Assembly: GCF_023555415.1 (NCBI RefSeq)
Contig: NZ_JAKRYL010000007.1
Coordinates: 1 to 64,000, forward strand
Reading direction: 5' to 3'
DNA length: 64,000 nt
Source: Halalkalibacter alkaliphilus
GTDB taxonomy: Bacteria; Bacillota; Bacilli; Bacillales; Bacillaceae_D
The notes beneath the pieces were generated by a model, which was not told where the DNA came from, ran no database searches, and was given only the letters and a program-made list of their open reading frames with translations. Position numbers and translations under genes: made by a program. The first letter of the stretch is position 1, and each line of letters opens with the position of its first letter. Of the stretch, positions 52,585-60,012 are shown one piece after another.

Positions 52585-53721
52585 TTAAGCATGTACTTTC
52601 TGCATTCCACGAATCAATACTTCAACGACTTCACGGCGACTAAATTCTGGTGGTGGTACTACACCTTCAGACAGCATTTGGCGTACTTTCGTTCCAGAAA
52701 GAACGACATGGTCTTCTTTTCCATGAGGACATGTTTTCGTTGACGCCATGTTTCCGCAAGCTTTACAGAAGAAGCTATGCTCAAAGAACAATGGACTAAT
52801 TGCTAATTCACCTTCTTCAAACTCGGAGAAAATCAATTGTGCATCATACGTTCCATAGTAATCACCAACACCGGCATGGTCACGACCAACAATAAAGTGA
52901 GTACACCCGTAATTTTGACGAACGATTGCGTGGAAAATTGCTTCACGCGGCCCCGCATAACGCATTGCAGCAGGGAACACCGCTAAAAATACGCGATCTT
53001 TTGGATAATACTTCTCAAGCAACACTTCATAACTTTCCATCCGTACATCAGCTGGAATATCATCTGACTTTGTTTCACCAACTAAAGGATTTAAAAATAG
53101 ACCATCAACAATTTCAAGAGCCGACTTTTGAATGTATTCATGTGCACGGTGAACCGGATTACGAGTTTGGAAACCTACAATTCTCTTCCAACCTAACTCT
53201 TCGAATCGCGCTCTCGTTTCTTTCGGATCTAGATAATACGTTTCAAAACGCTCATGTTTCACACGTTTTGTCACCGTAATTTCTCCACCAACATATACAT
53301 TTGGACGTTCAAACATTTTTTTCACGCCTGGATGAGCATCATCACTTGCACGGTACACCTTTTCAGCTTCAACCTTCTTATCCGGTGTGTAAATATCAGC
53401 AATGTCAATTACGCCATATACGTCACCATTAAATACTAACTTTGCCTTCTCGCCAACAGAAAGAGTTGCTGCTTTTTCTTCTGAAACTGGCAATGTTACA
53501 GGAATACTCCACACAGTTCCATCTGCTAAGCGCATGTTGTGTACGACTGACTCATAGTCTTCTTTGCCTAAAAATCCTGTTAATGGGCTAAATGCTCCAA
53601 TTCCAATTAATTCCAAATCAGATAGTGAGAATGAATCTAGTTCAATTTCTTTCTTTACAGCCGAACTATCATAAGATTGGTCAAAACGGTTAATTAGTGT
53701 TCCTCCATGTGCTTGAATCAT
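52585..53721 (-). CDS. sat: Sulfate adenylyltransferase
   Basis: Converts sulfate and ATP to APS. A 378-residue homomeric ATP sulfurylase with the substrate motifs [14 protein letters not shown] near residues 188-201 and [16 protein letters not shown] near 275-290, plus a zinc-like [16 protein letters not shown] near 318-333. AAAGGGAG stands 7 bases before the ATG. Second enzyme gene of the operon, 22 bases after cysH. Confidence 0.95.
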   Translation of the reverse strand: MIQAHGGTLINRFDQSYDSSAVKKEIELDSFSLSDLELIGIGAFSPLTGFLGKEDYESVVHNMRLADGTVWSIPVTLPVSEEKAATLSVGEKAKLVFNGDVYGVIDIADIYTPDKKVEAEKVYRASDDAHPGVKKMFERPNVYVGGEITVTKRVKHERFETYYLDPKETRARFEELGWKRIVGFQTRNPVHRAHEYIQKSALEIVDGLFLNPLVGETKSDDIPADVRMESYEVLLEKYYPKDRVFLAVFPAAMRYAGPREAIFHAIVRQNYGCTHFIVGRDHAGVGDYYGTYDAQLIFSEFEEGELAISPLFFEHSFFCKACGNMASTKTCPHGKEDHVVLSGTKVRQMLSEGVVPPPEFSRREVVEVLIRGMQKVHA

Positions 53722-53743
53722 TTAAAATCTCCCTTTTCCATTA

Positions 53744-54451
53744 TTATTTGTGTAAACCACATTCTGTTTTTTCTGAATTTGCCCAACGGCCACTCCGAGG
53801 GTCTTCCCCTTCAGCAACTGGCTTCGTACAATATTCACAGCCAATGCTTGGATAATTTCTATCATGCAATTCGTTATACTCTAATTGATGAAGTTTCACA
53901 TACATCCAAATTTCTTCTTCCGTCCAATGAATTAAAGGACATATTTTAATCGATTTAAACCTATTATCTTGATTAACAAACTGAGTGTTTGCGCGAGTTG
54001 GTGATTGCTCCCTCCGCAAACCAGAAATCCATGCATCATAACGGCTTAACTCCCTCTCAAGAGGAATCATTTTTCGAATATTACAGCAAGCATCAGGATC
54101 TCGCTCCCAAAGTCGATCGCCATGTTGTTTCGCTTGTTCTTCAGGTGTAACTTCGGGCTTTGCTAACTCAATGTTTAAAGTTGGATAGCGCTTCTTCACC
54201 TTTTCAATTAATACATATGTTTCTTTAAAATGGAAGTCTGTGTCTAGGAATAGAATGGTAGCATCTTTTTTCACTTTGCTTATTAGATCGATCAGCACCA
54301 TACCTTCAACACCAAAACTACAGGAATAAACTAATTTATCACCAAACTTCTCGTAAGCCCATTTTAAAACTTCTAAAGAGTCTTTACGTTCTAATTCCTT
54401 ATTTACTTGTTCATAATCCTCTTTTGCTAAGGAATTGTAATTAAATATCAT
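53744..54451 (-). CDS. cysH: APS/PAPS reductase with iron-sulfur cysteines
   Basis: A 235-residue thioredoxin-dependent reductase of (P)APS to sulfite. The PP-loop-like [11 protein letters not shown] lies near 42-52. The CC...CxxC set (DACCNIRK near 127-134 and GCEYCTKP near 208-215) marks a 4Fe-4S enzyme that can use APS directly, and the catalytic Cys lies in ECGLHK at the C-terminus. Since cysC is also present, both APS and PAPS may be substrates, as reported for B. subtilis CysH. Confidence 0.93.
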   Translation of the reverse strand: MIFNYNSLAKEDYEQVNKELERKDSLEVLKWAYEKFGDKLVYSCSFGVEGMVLIDLISKVKKDATILFLDTDFHFKETYVLIEKVKKRYPTLNIELAKPEVTPEEQAKQHGDRLWERDPDACCNIRKMIPLERELSRYDAWISGLRREQSPTRANTQFVNQDNRFKSIKICPLIHWTEEEIWMYVKLHQLEYNELHDRNYPSIGCEYCTKPVAEGEDPRSGRWANSEKTECGLHK

Positions 54452-54536
54452 ACATTCACCCCTCTTTTAAACGAAAAGACGACGTAGATTAAGTGTCCCA
54501 ATCAACCGTCGCCTCTAGTTTTCTAGTCAGCACTCA

Positions 54537-54680
54537 TTATTTAATTCGTACTTTTTCATTTTTCTCCAATTGAATGACCTTTCCATCTTGAACGATAAGC
54601 GTTACAGAACCATACTTTAAATCCTTTAAAAGCTCTTGTAGCTGCTTACTAATTCGTTGGAATTCCTGTTCGCTCGCCAT
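54537..54680 (-). CDS. YezD-family small protein (DUF2292)
   Basis: A 47-residue protein: a helical N-terminus (EFQRISKQLQELLKDL) followed by a beta pair, YGSVTLIVQDGKVIQLEKNE, the YezD/DUF2292 signature. The ATG at 54680 has GGGAGG 7 bases upstream. It is the first gene of the sulfate operon, a position seen in other Bacillaceae, so a small regulatory or accessory role in sulfur assimilation is likely but unproven. Confidence 0.82.
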   Translation of the reverse strand: MASEQEFQRISKQLQELLKDLKYGSVTLIVQDGKVIQLEKNEKVRIK

Positions 54681-54761
54681 AATAGCCTCCCACAATTACC
54701 GTTATTAAAAACGAGGAAGTTTAATTCCTTGTAATTTGATATGATTTATTAGTTTAATAGT

Positions 54762-54790
54762 ATTCTATCCATCAATCCAAAAAAAGTCAA
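54762..54790 (-). promoter_or_regulatory. Promoter of the sulfate assimilation operon
   Basis: TTGACT (54785-54790), 17 bases, TAGAAT (54762-54767) on the minus strand, about 80 bases before yezD. The AT-rich leader just downstream could hold a CymR-type site, but I cannot fix one. No S-box or other riboswitch is seen. Confidence 0.75.
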
Positions 54791-54817
54791 GACGATAAAA
54801 CGCGAAAATGAGTACAA

Positions 54818-54860
54818 AAAAAAATAAGTGCACTACCATTGACCAGTAGTGCGCTTATTT
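54818..54860 (-). terminator. Terminator after the DUF4097-like gene
   Basis: On the minus strand AAATAAGCGCACTAC pairs with GTAGTGCACTTATTT (one mismatch), followed by a long T run. It begins at the stop of the gene. Confidence 0.9.
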
Positions 54861-55631
54861 TTATGGATGCGTAATTACTCCTGTCACATCTTCAATATTT
54901 ATCGTACCGCCTCTACTTTCTAAAATCTCAACATCTCCATTAACACCAACAATGCTGATATTCCCTGAACCACTCCTAACAACGATGTCTCCGTCATGAT
55001 CCTGAAAGTCAATATGCCCTGATCCCGCTATTAACCGTAATGAGCCAGATGATGCGGTAACATTGGTTGTTCCTGCATTATTATTAATCGTTATTGATCC
55101 GTGTACATTTTCTAATGTTACATGCCCCGCTCCGTCAGTAATTTCAACATTACCTTCTATATCCTTTAAAGAAAGATGATTGGAGCCATGTTGTATCTTT
55201 AAATCCGACTTCATTGATAAGATTTTTAATTGACCTTCATTTTGTCGATATACTAAAGGCAGATGATCTGGCACTTCAATCTCTAAATGAACAAATCCTT
55301 GTTCTATGTCCGTCCCTCGTTTAACAGAGGTACGCAGCTCTCCAGTTGTCCCTTCTGCTTCCAATAAAAGTGATGTGTTATTTTCACTAAACGATTTCGC
55401 ATGTTCAACATCTTGATCACTCATTGCTGCAAATGTTGCTGTAACATAAATGTCGTCAAGGCCTTCAACACCAGTAATAGTCACATCGCCTTCATCTTGA
55501 TGAACAACGAATTCCTCTAATCCTTTTGCATCTAATGTGAAAACTTCTTCGTTTTCATACGTCACAATATTGCACCCTGTCATAACAATTACTGCCATGA
55601 CAAGCATAATTCCACTTACTAATTTGTTCAT
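54861..55631 (-). CDS. DUF4097-like lipoprotein with repeated beta strands
   Basis: A 256-residue lipoprotein: signal peptide with lipobox MTGC (Cys near residue 20), then a right-handed beta-helix-like region of short repeats (KIQHGSNHLSLKDIEGNVEI, EITDGAGHVTLENVHGSI, RLIAGSGHIDFQDHDGDI, VRSGSGNISIVGVNGDVEI) from about 145 to 250. This repeat pattern is the DUF4097 adhesin-like fold, often found with membrane stress regulators. No such regulator gene is adjacent. AGGAGAG precedes the ATG. Confidence 0.8.
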   Translation of the reverse strand: MNKLVSGIMLVMAVIVMTGCNIVTYENEEVFTLDAKGLEEFVVHQDEGDVTITGVEGLDDIYVTATFAAMSDQDVEHAKSFSENNTSLLLEAEGTTGELRTSVKRGTDIEQGFVHLEIEVPDHLPLVYRQNEGQLKILSMKSDLKIQHGSNHLSLKDIEGNVEITDGAGHVTLENVHGSITINNNAGTTNVTASSGSLRLIAGSGHIDFQDHDGDIVVRSGSGNISIVGVNGDVEILESRGGTINIEDVTGVITHP

Positions 55632-55724
55632 TATGTTCTCTCCTGTCTATTATGCATGCCAGTTTCCTAGTTAAGTGTACAAAATGTTTCGGATGGAAGC
55701 CAACAAATATAAACAGAAACGATG

Positions 55725-55979
55725 TTAATTCACGATTTGGTCACTTTTTCGGAATGGTATTACTTCTGCTGGAGGTTTCGAAACCACTATATATTCAATT
55801 TTATAGCCTTCTTTTTTTCTTTTAATAAATGTTGATTTTGAAATAGGCCGCGCTCTTGACCAACTTAACGAATCAACATTTTCCCAAGAGTCATGAGTTA
55901 TTAACTCTTTCTTGTAATAATAGTCATTTCCGGATGGATAAGACTCACATATATATTTTACCGTCTGTTTTGAATGCAT
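55725..55979 (-). CDS. Small protein of unknown function
   Basis: An 84-residue basic protein, rich in Ser, Lys and Tyr, with no signal, membrane span or known motif. AAAGGAGTGG precedes the ATG by 6 bases, which supports real translation. The middle WSRARPISKSTFIKRKKEGY is strongly positive and could bind nucleic acid or phospholipid; this is a guess from charge only. Confidence 0.55.
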   Translation of the reverse strand: MHSKQTVKYICESYPSGNDYYYKKELITHDSWENVDSLSWSRARPISKSTFIKRKKEGYKIEYIVVSKPPAEVIPFRKSDQIVN

Positions 55980-56132
55980 TTATTGCCACTCCTTTGTCCT
56001 TTAGCTTTCCCAGAACATGACAAGTTAAAACTACACTTGCTAGGAGTTCGTGAAATCCGTAAATACATGCTAAACTATGGTAAATGAATAGATTATGAAG
56101 TGGGTTTGTTTAATACAGAGCTATTACTCTAT

Positions 56133-56561
56133 TCACTTAAACTCATGCTTAATGGCTAATTCACGTCCTTGAAACATTGCTTTTAAAATCGGTCTTGTAA
56201 CAAAAGTTGGCAAATGAGCGTTAAACATAACGATATCTTCCATGATTGTCCTTGAACCATTTTCAGTAAAACTGTGCGTATGCCTCCATTCTGTAATTGG
56301 AAATGGTAGCTTTACTCCTTTATCTATAAAGCAATTTGGAGCTTGCACATAAGTGACCTTTGAAGTCCAGTTCACATACAAACCAGCAAAATGAAGCTTC
56401 ATTTTAATTGTGTTTCCTTCGACTGTTTCTGGATTTGAAAGAATAGTCACTCTCGGAAAAGATGTAATCTTAGCTAAATTTTCTGCCGTAGAAAAAAACG
56501 TCCAAACTGCTTCAATTGGTGCATCAATAACTGTTTTATATGTAAAAGCAAACAAACCCAT
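56133..56561 (-). CDS. SRPBCC-family protein (START-like)
   Basis: A 142-residue START/polyketide-cyclase-like protein: N-terminal strand YKTVIDAPIEAVWTFFSTAEN (about 7-27), a middle TVEGNTIKMKLHFAG and C-terminal helix PILKAMFQGRELAIKHEF. The fold binds hydrophobic ligands. I choose the ATG at 56561 with AAAGGTGG 8 bases upstream, seven codons inside the longest frame. Divergent from the protease gene by 55 bases. Confidence 0.78.
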   Translation of the reverse strand: MGLFAFTYKTVIDAPIEAVWTFFSTAENLAKITSFPRVTILSNPETVEGNTIKMKLHFAGLYVNWTSKVTYVQAPNCFIDKGVKLPFPITEWRHTHSFTENGSRTIMEDIVMFNAHLPTFVTRPILKAMFQGRELAIKHEFK

Positions 56562-56615
56562 TGCTAGCACCACCTTTATCAAAATTTACCTGCTACAATT
56601 TAAGAGGGATTATTT

Positions 56616-57224
56616 ATGGTAACAAAAGATTTCATTTTTTATATTGGATTTCTTTTCGCAGTAATGCTATTATCAATCAGTTTTTTCTTTCTCCCCACAT
56701 ATTTCTGGATCCTCTTTCCTTTATCGCTTTTTTTGCTTACGATGTACAGTTGGTTATTCGAGAATCAACAAGTAAAGAAACTACTTTTATCACATTGGTT
56801 TCTTTCATTAGCAAGTGGCCTCATTTTATATCTCTTCTTTGCTTTTGGTAACTGGTTGATAAAGATTTCTGGCATTCCATTAATGGACCAACTCCAAACA
56901 CTATACGCATTAGTCAAACCAACCGATTGGCTTCATTACGTGTGGCTTTTTATCATCATCATACCTGGAGAAGAGTGGTTTTGGCGGGGATTTATTGTTA
57001 AACGACTAAGCAAAAAAACAACTTTATATAAAGCGGCCTTCATTGGTACGTTTTTATATGGAAGTGCACACTTTGTAGCTGGCAGTTTACTATTAGTGTT
57101 AGCCGCTTTATTGGGTGGCTTCCTTTGGTCCATTCTATACTTGAAGACGAGAAACATATTAGTTCCCATTATCTCACACTTGTTTTTTGATGTTCTTTTA
57201 CTAATTCTTTTTCCTTTAGTGTAA
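56616..57224 (+). CDS. CPBP-family intramembrane metalloprotease
   Basis: A 202-residue membrane protein with about six spans. The CPBP/Rce1 motifs are present: EEWFWRGF (Glu pair and Arg, near residue 113), FLYGSAHFVAG (His, near 146) and ISHLFFDVLL (second His, near 189). Members are type II CAAX-like proteases, often linked in Firmicutes to bacteriocin immunity or modification. No bacteriocin gene is beside it. AGAGGG lies before the ATG; a bidirectional terminator follows. Confidence 0.85.
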   Translation: MVTKDFIFYIGFLFAVMLLSISFFFLPTYFWILFPLSLFLLTMYSWLFENQQVKKLLLSHWFLSLASGLILYLFFAFGNWLIKISGIPLMDQLQTLYALVKPTDWLHYVWLFIIIIPGEEWFWRGFIVKRLSKKTTLYKAAFIGTFLYGSAHFVAGSLLLVLAALLGGFLWSILYLKTRNILVPIISHLFFDVLLLILFPLV

Positions 57225-57269
57225 AAAATGACTCAATCAATTTCTTTTAAATTGATTGAGTCATTTTTA
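57224..57269. terminator. Bidirectional terminator between CPBP and yaaR genes
   Basis: A perfect 20-bp inverted repeat, AAAAATGACTCAATCAATTT and its complement, around a 5-base loop, with T runs at either end. Confidence 0.93.
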
Positions 57270-57704
57270 CGCATATATATTTACTAACAATCCTTTAATT
57301 TCCCCAACCATATTAAGGATGTCTAATCCTTTTTTCTGCTTTTGTAATACGTCATCTGTTAAGTCTAATAGCTTACGATCAACTTCTTGGACTATTTTAT
57401 AAATTTTCGTTCGTCCTCTTCTGTTAAATCCCCGTCGCTCTTCTAAACTCAATCCAAACTGAACAGCATCTTCCATAAATTCTTTAACAAGTTGTTTATA
57501 TTTCCTTAACTCATCAACAGTTCGCGTTTCCGAAAGGACTTTCCCCTGATCATCAATTTTACTCATTAATTGCGAAAGTCGTTCATACGCTTTTTCGTCA
57601 CGTTGCTTCCCCATTACTTCTTGAAACGATACCTTTGCTTCAGGACCAGTCTTCTTCGGTTCAATTCGACCAAGTCCTGTTTTGGCTATACGTTGCACAT
57701 CCAT
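57267..57704 (-). CDS. YaaR-like protein (DUF327)
   Basis: A 145-residue, mostly helical protein: a basic N-terminus, a LSQLMSKIDDQGKVLSETRT helix near 42-61, the conserved DELRKYKQLVKEFME near 64-78, and RRGFNRRGRTKIYKIV near 90-105. This matches DUF327/YaaR, of unknown function. In B. subtilis yaaR lies near tmk; here it closes a flagellar cluster, just after the flagellin terminator, which hints at a flagellar link in this organism. Confidence 0.8.
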   Translation of the reverse strand: MDVQRIAKTGLGRIEPKKTGPEAKVSFQEVMGKQRDEKAYERLSQLMSKIDDQGKVLSETRTVDELRKYKQLVKEFMEDAVQFGLSLEERRGFNRRGRTKIYKIVQEVDRKLLDLTDDVLQKQKKGLDILNMVGEIKGLLVNIYA

Positions 57705-57770
57705 AATAAACCTACTTTCTAAGCTAGTATCTTTGTTTGTAGTTTACCACATTCTCTTGAATTCAGTAGG

Positions 57771-57802
57771 AAAAATGACGAGAAGTTAGTCTTCTCGTCA
57801 TT
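57771..57802 (-). terminator. Terminator after flagellin
   Basis: On the minus strand AATGACGAGAAG pairs with CTTCTCGTCATT around a 5-base loop, followed by TTTTT, just past the flagellin stop. Confidence 0.92.
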
Positions 57803-57811
57803 GGACACTAT

Positions 57812-59194
57812 TTATTGTAATAATTGTAATACACCCTGCGGCAATTGGTTCGCTTGAGCAAGCATCGCCGTTGCTGATTGATTCAAGATGTTGTTACGAG
57901 TAAATTCAGTCATTTCAAGTGCCATATCTGCATCACGGATTCGAGATTCAGAAGCAGTTAAATTTTCGTGAGTTACTTGTAGGTTATTAATTGTATGTTC
58001 AAGACGATTTTGAACTGCACCGAGTTTAGAACGAGCTTCAGACAATTTGTTAATTGCTTGATCCAAAGCGAATATAGCATTATTCGCATTATCATTTGTC
58101 AGTACATTAACATTTTCGATCCCTAAAGTTACGATATCCATTCGCGGAATATCAATCATCACATTTTGATTTGTGTTTGGCCCGATTTGGAATGAAAGAG
58201 CGTTGTTTGTAATAGTGAAATCTAATTCTCCCTCTGTCATTGTGTTAGAAAACTGATACTCAATGCCATCATAGCGGAATAATCCATTGTTAGATTGCAG
58301 TGTTTTGGGAGCTGAGATTGCATCTCCTTCACTATTTTTCAGAGTGAATTCGGCCTTAGCTTCAATTTTAACTTTTACTGTCCCTGGTCGATCAATCTTC
58401 CTAGTGTCAATTAATAAACCGCCAATTTCCACGTCGTCACCGTCATCTTCTCCTATTTCAACACTTTTAACTCCAATTGATAACCCGTCTGGATCTAACA
58501 CCTCAACTCGAGCATACCCATCTGTAACATCACGAACTAAAATTGTGTATTCGCCCATTTTTCTTCCACCATCATTGACAGCATCACCAGTTTGGGCAAA
58601 TTTAATGTCATCTTTGCTATCTATACCTGCAGCAGGCTGCGTGAGCACTTGATCGAACGTTACGTCACCCACTGCTAGAGTATAATCACCTGACTTTATA
58701 TTGGCATCTGTGACTCGAGGATAATCCATAATATTAATATCGTTTTCATCCATTTTAAACGTTGTTAATACTGCACTAAAACCGTTTAATAATTTTCTCG
58801 TATTAAACTCTGTTTTTTCAGAGATGCTATCCACTTCTAATTTCAGCTGATCTATTTCTTTTTGAATTTGCTCACGGTCGTATTCTGTATTTGTATCATT
58901 CGCTGCTTGAACCGCAAGCTCACGCATACGTTGAAGCATTGTGTGAACTTCTTGCATAGCCCCTTCAGAAGTCTGCATTAATGAAATTCCATCCATTGCA
59001 TTACGTTCAGCCATTTTTAAACCCCGGATTTGCGAGCGCATTTTTTCAGATATTGCTAAGCCAGCAGCATCATCTGATGCGCGATTAATTCGTAATCCAG
59101 AAGAAAGTTTCTCTAAGTTTTTAGATGTATTGAATTGATTTTGATTTAAGTTTCGATAAGCATTTAAAGCTTGAATATTATTATTAATTTTCAT
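57812..59194 (-). CDS. hag: Flagellin
   Basis: The filament protein, 460 residues. The conserved D0/D1 N-terminal region covers about 1-140 (LEKLSSGLRINRASDDAAGL, then MRSQIRGLKMAERNAMDG) and the C-terminal D1/D0 about 370-460 (SRIRDADMALEMTEFTRNNIL, ending LPQGVLQLLQ). The middle (about 145-360) is a surface domain rich in Asp and Glu (EIGEDDGDDVEIGG), unlike the short form of B. subtilis Hag. No sigma-D promoter fits the 27 bases to fliS, so it is probably read through from upstream. AGGATG precedes the ATG. Confidence 0.93.
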   Translation of the reverse strand: MKINNNIQALNAYRNLNQNQFNTSKNLEKLSSGLRINRASDDAAGLAISEKMRSQIRGLKMAERNAMDGISLMQTSEGAMQEVHTMLQRMRELAVQAANDTNTEYDREQIQKEIDQLKLEVDSISEKTEFNTRKLLNGFSAVLTTFKMDENDINIMDYPRVTDANIKSGDYTLAVGDVTFDQVLTQPAAGIDSKDDIKFAQTGDAVNDGGRKMGEYTILVRDVTDGYARVEVLDPDGLSIGVKSVEIGEDDGDDVEIGGLLIDTRKIDRPGTVKVKIEAKAEFTLKNSEGDAISAPKTLQSNNGLFRYDGIEYQFSNTMTEGELDFTITNNALSFQIGPNTNQNVMIDIPRMDIVTLGIENVNVLTNDNANNAIFALDQAINKLSEARSKLGAVQNRLEHTINNLQVTHENLTASESRIRDADMALEMTEFTRNNILNQSATAMLAQANQLPQGVLQLLQ

Positions 59195-59221
59195 AAGAGG
59201 GTAACATCCTATCTTTTATTA

Positions 59222-59650
59222 TTATTTGTTGTCATAAATTGAATAACTCTCATATGCTTGAATTTTTCGCTTTACACGTATTGGTTGTTGATCCTGCTTT
59301 TTTTTCAACGCTTCATTCCATGCATTCATGAGTGATGTTAAAAGTTTAATAGCATCTTCTATCATTACTTTATCTTTTTTAAAATTTGCTTCGACTAATT
59401 TATCAGCAAGATAGTTGTAAATCTGTTCAAGCTGGTCAGCAATAATTCCCGCTTCATAGTTTAAGCCCGCACCAAGACGGTGTACAATAGCACTTGCTTT
59501 TTGTAACTTTTCATTTACTTTAATAAAATCTTTATTATCTATTTCTTGGATTGCACCCTCCATGTTTGTTAAACATGCTTCATAGAGTAATGCTGTAATC
59601 TCTTGTGATGACTTTTGATGAAGAGCCTCTTCTGTTAGAATTGAGGTCAT
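59222..59650 (-). CDS. fliS: Flagellar export chaperone FliS
   Basis: A 142-residue helical protein that binds the disordered flagellin C-terminus and keeps it soluble for export. The FliS pattern is visible: SSQEITALLYEACLTNMEGAI near residues 15-34 and ALNAWNEALKK-like LMNAWNEALKKK near 110-121. It sits directly before flagellin (27 bases). I take the ATG at 59650; upstream GTG codons fall within the AAAAGGTGG site. It is longer than usual at the C-terminus by about 15 polar residues. Confidence 0.85.
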   Translation of the reverse strand: MTSILTEEALHQKSSQEITALLYEACLTNMEGAIQEIDNKDFIKVNEKLQKASAIVHRLGAGLNYEAGIIADQLEQIYNYLADKLVEANFKKDKVMIEDAIKLLTSLMNAWNEALKKKQDQQPIRVKRKIQAYESYSIYDNK

Positions 59651-59712
59651 ACGTACCACATCCACCTTTTCTATTGTTCTTATTAGTAATATCGGATCTT
59701 GTCGAAGAAAGT

Positions 59713-60012
59713 TTAATAGCTTTTTTCCATTTCCTCAATTAAGAGAAGAATCTCAGCCATTACAGAATAAAGTTGTGGTGGAATGTTTTCTCCTAAGTCC
59801 ATATCTAGTAAATTTTCAACAAGACTCGCATCTTCTTGCATATGAACATTATTTTTTTTGGCAAGTTCCATTATTTGATTTGCAATTTGCCCTTTTCCAT
59901 GTGCAACGACTTTAGGAGTTCCACCATTTTCATTATCATAACGGATCACTGCAGCTGTTGGTCCATTTACTTGCCTACGTTGCTTGTGGTTAAAATGTTT
60001 TGTAACCATCAT
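59713..60012 (-). CDS. FlhX / YlqH: FlhB C-terminal domain protein
   Basis: A 99-residue protein that equals the cytoplasmic C-terminal half of FlhB without its membrane part: AAVIRYDNENGGTPKVVAHGKG, IMELAKKNNVHMQEDASLVENLLDMDLGENIPPQLYSVMAEIL (about 70-92). The NPTH self-cleavage site of FlhB is replaced by NGPTA, so no cleavage is expected. FlhX-type proteins can substitute for the cleaved part of FlhB in export switching. Its ATG overlaps the stop of the FliK-like gene (ATGA), so the two are coupled. Confidence 0.85.
   Translation of the reverse strand: MMVTKHFNHKQRRQVNGPTAAVIRYDNENGGTPKVVAHGKGQIANQIMELAKKNNVHMQEDASLVENLLDMDLGENIPPQLYSVMAEILLLIEEMEKSY

Noticed and set aside
54681-54790. 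S-box (SAM) riboswitch before the sulfate operon
   Set aside because: The leader is only about 80 bases, with no S-box core and no terminator stem.
56616-57224. CPBP protease as part of a bacteriocin system
   Set aside because: No precursor peptide, modification enzyme or ABC exporter was seen on either side.
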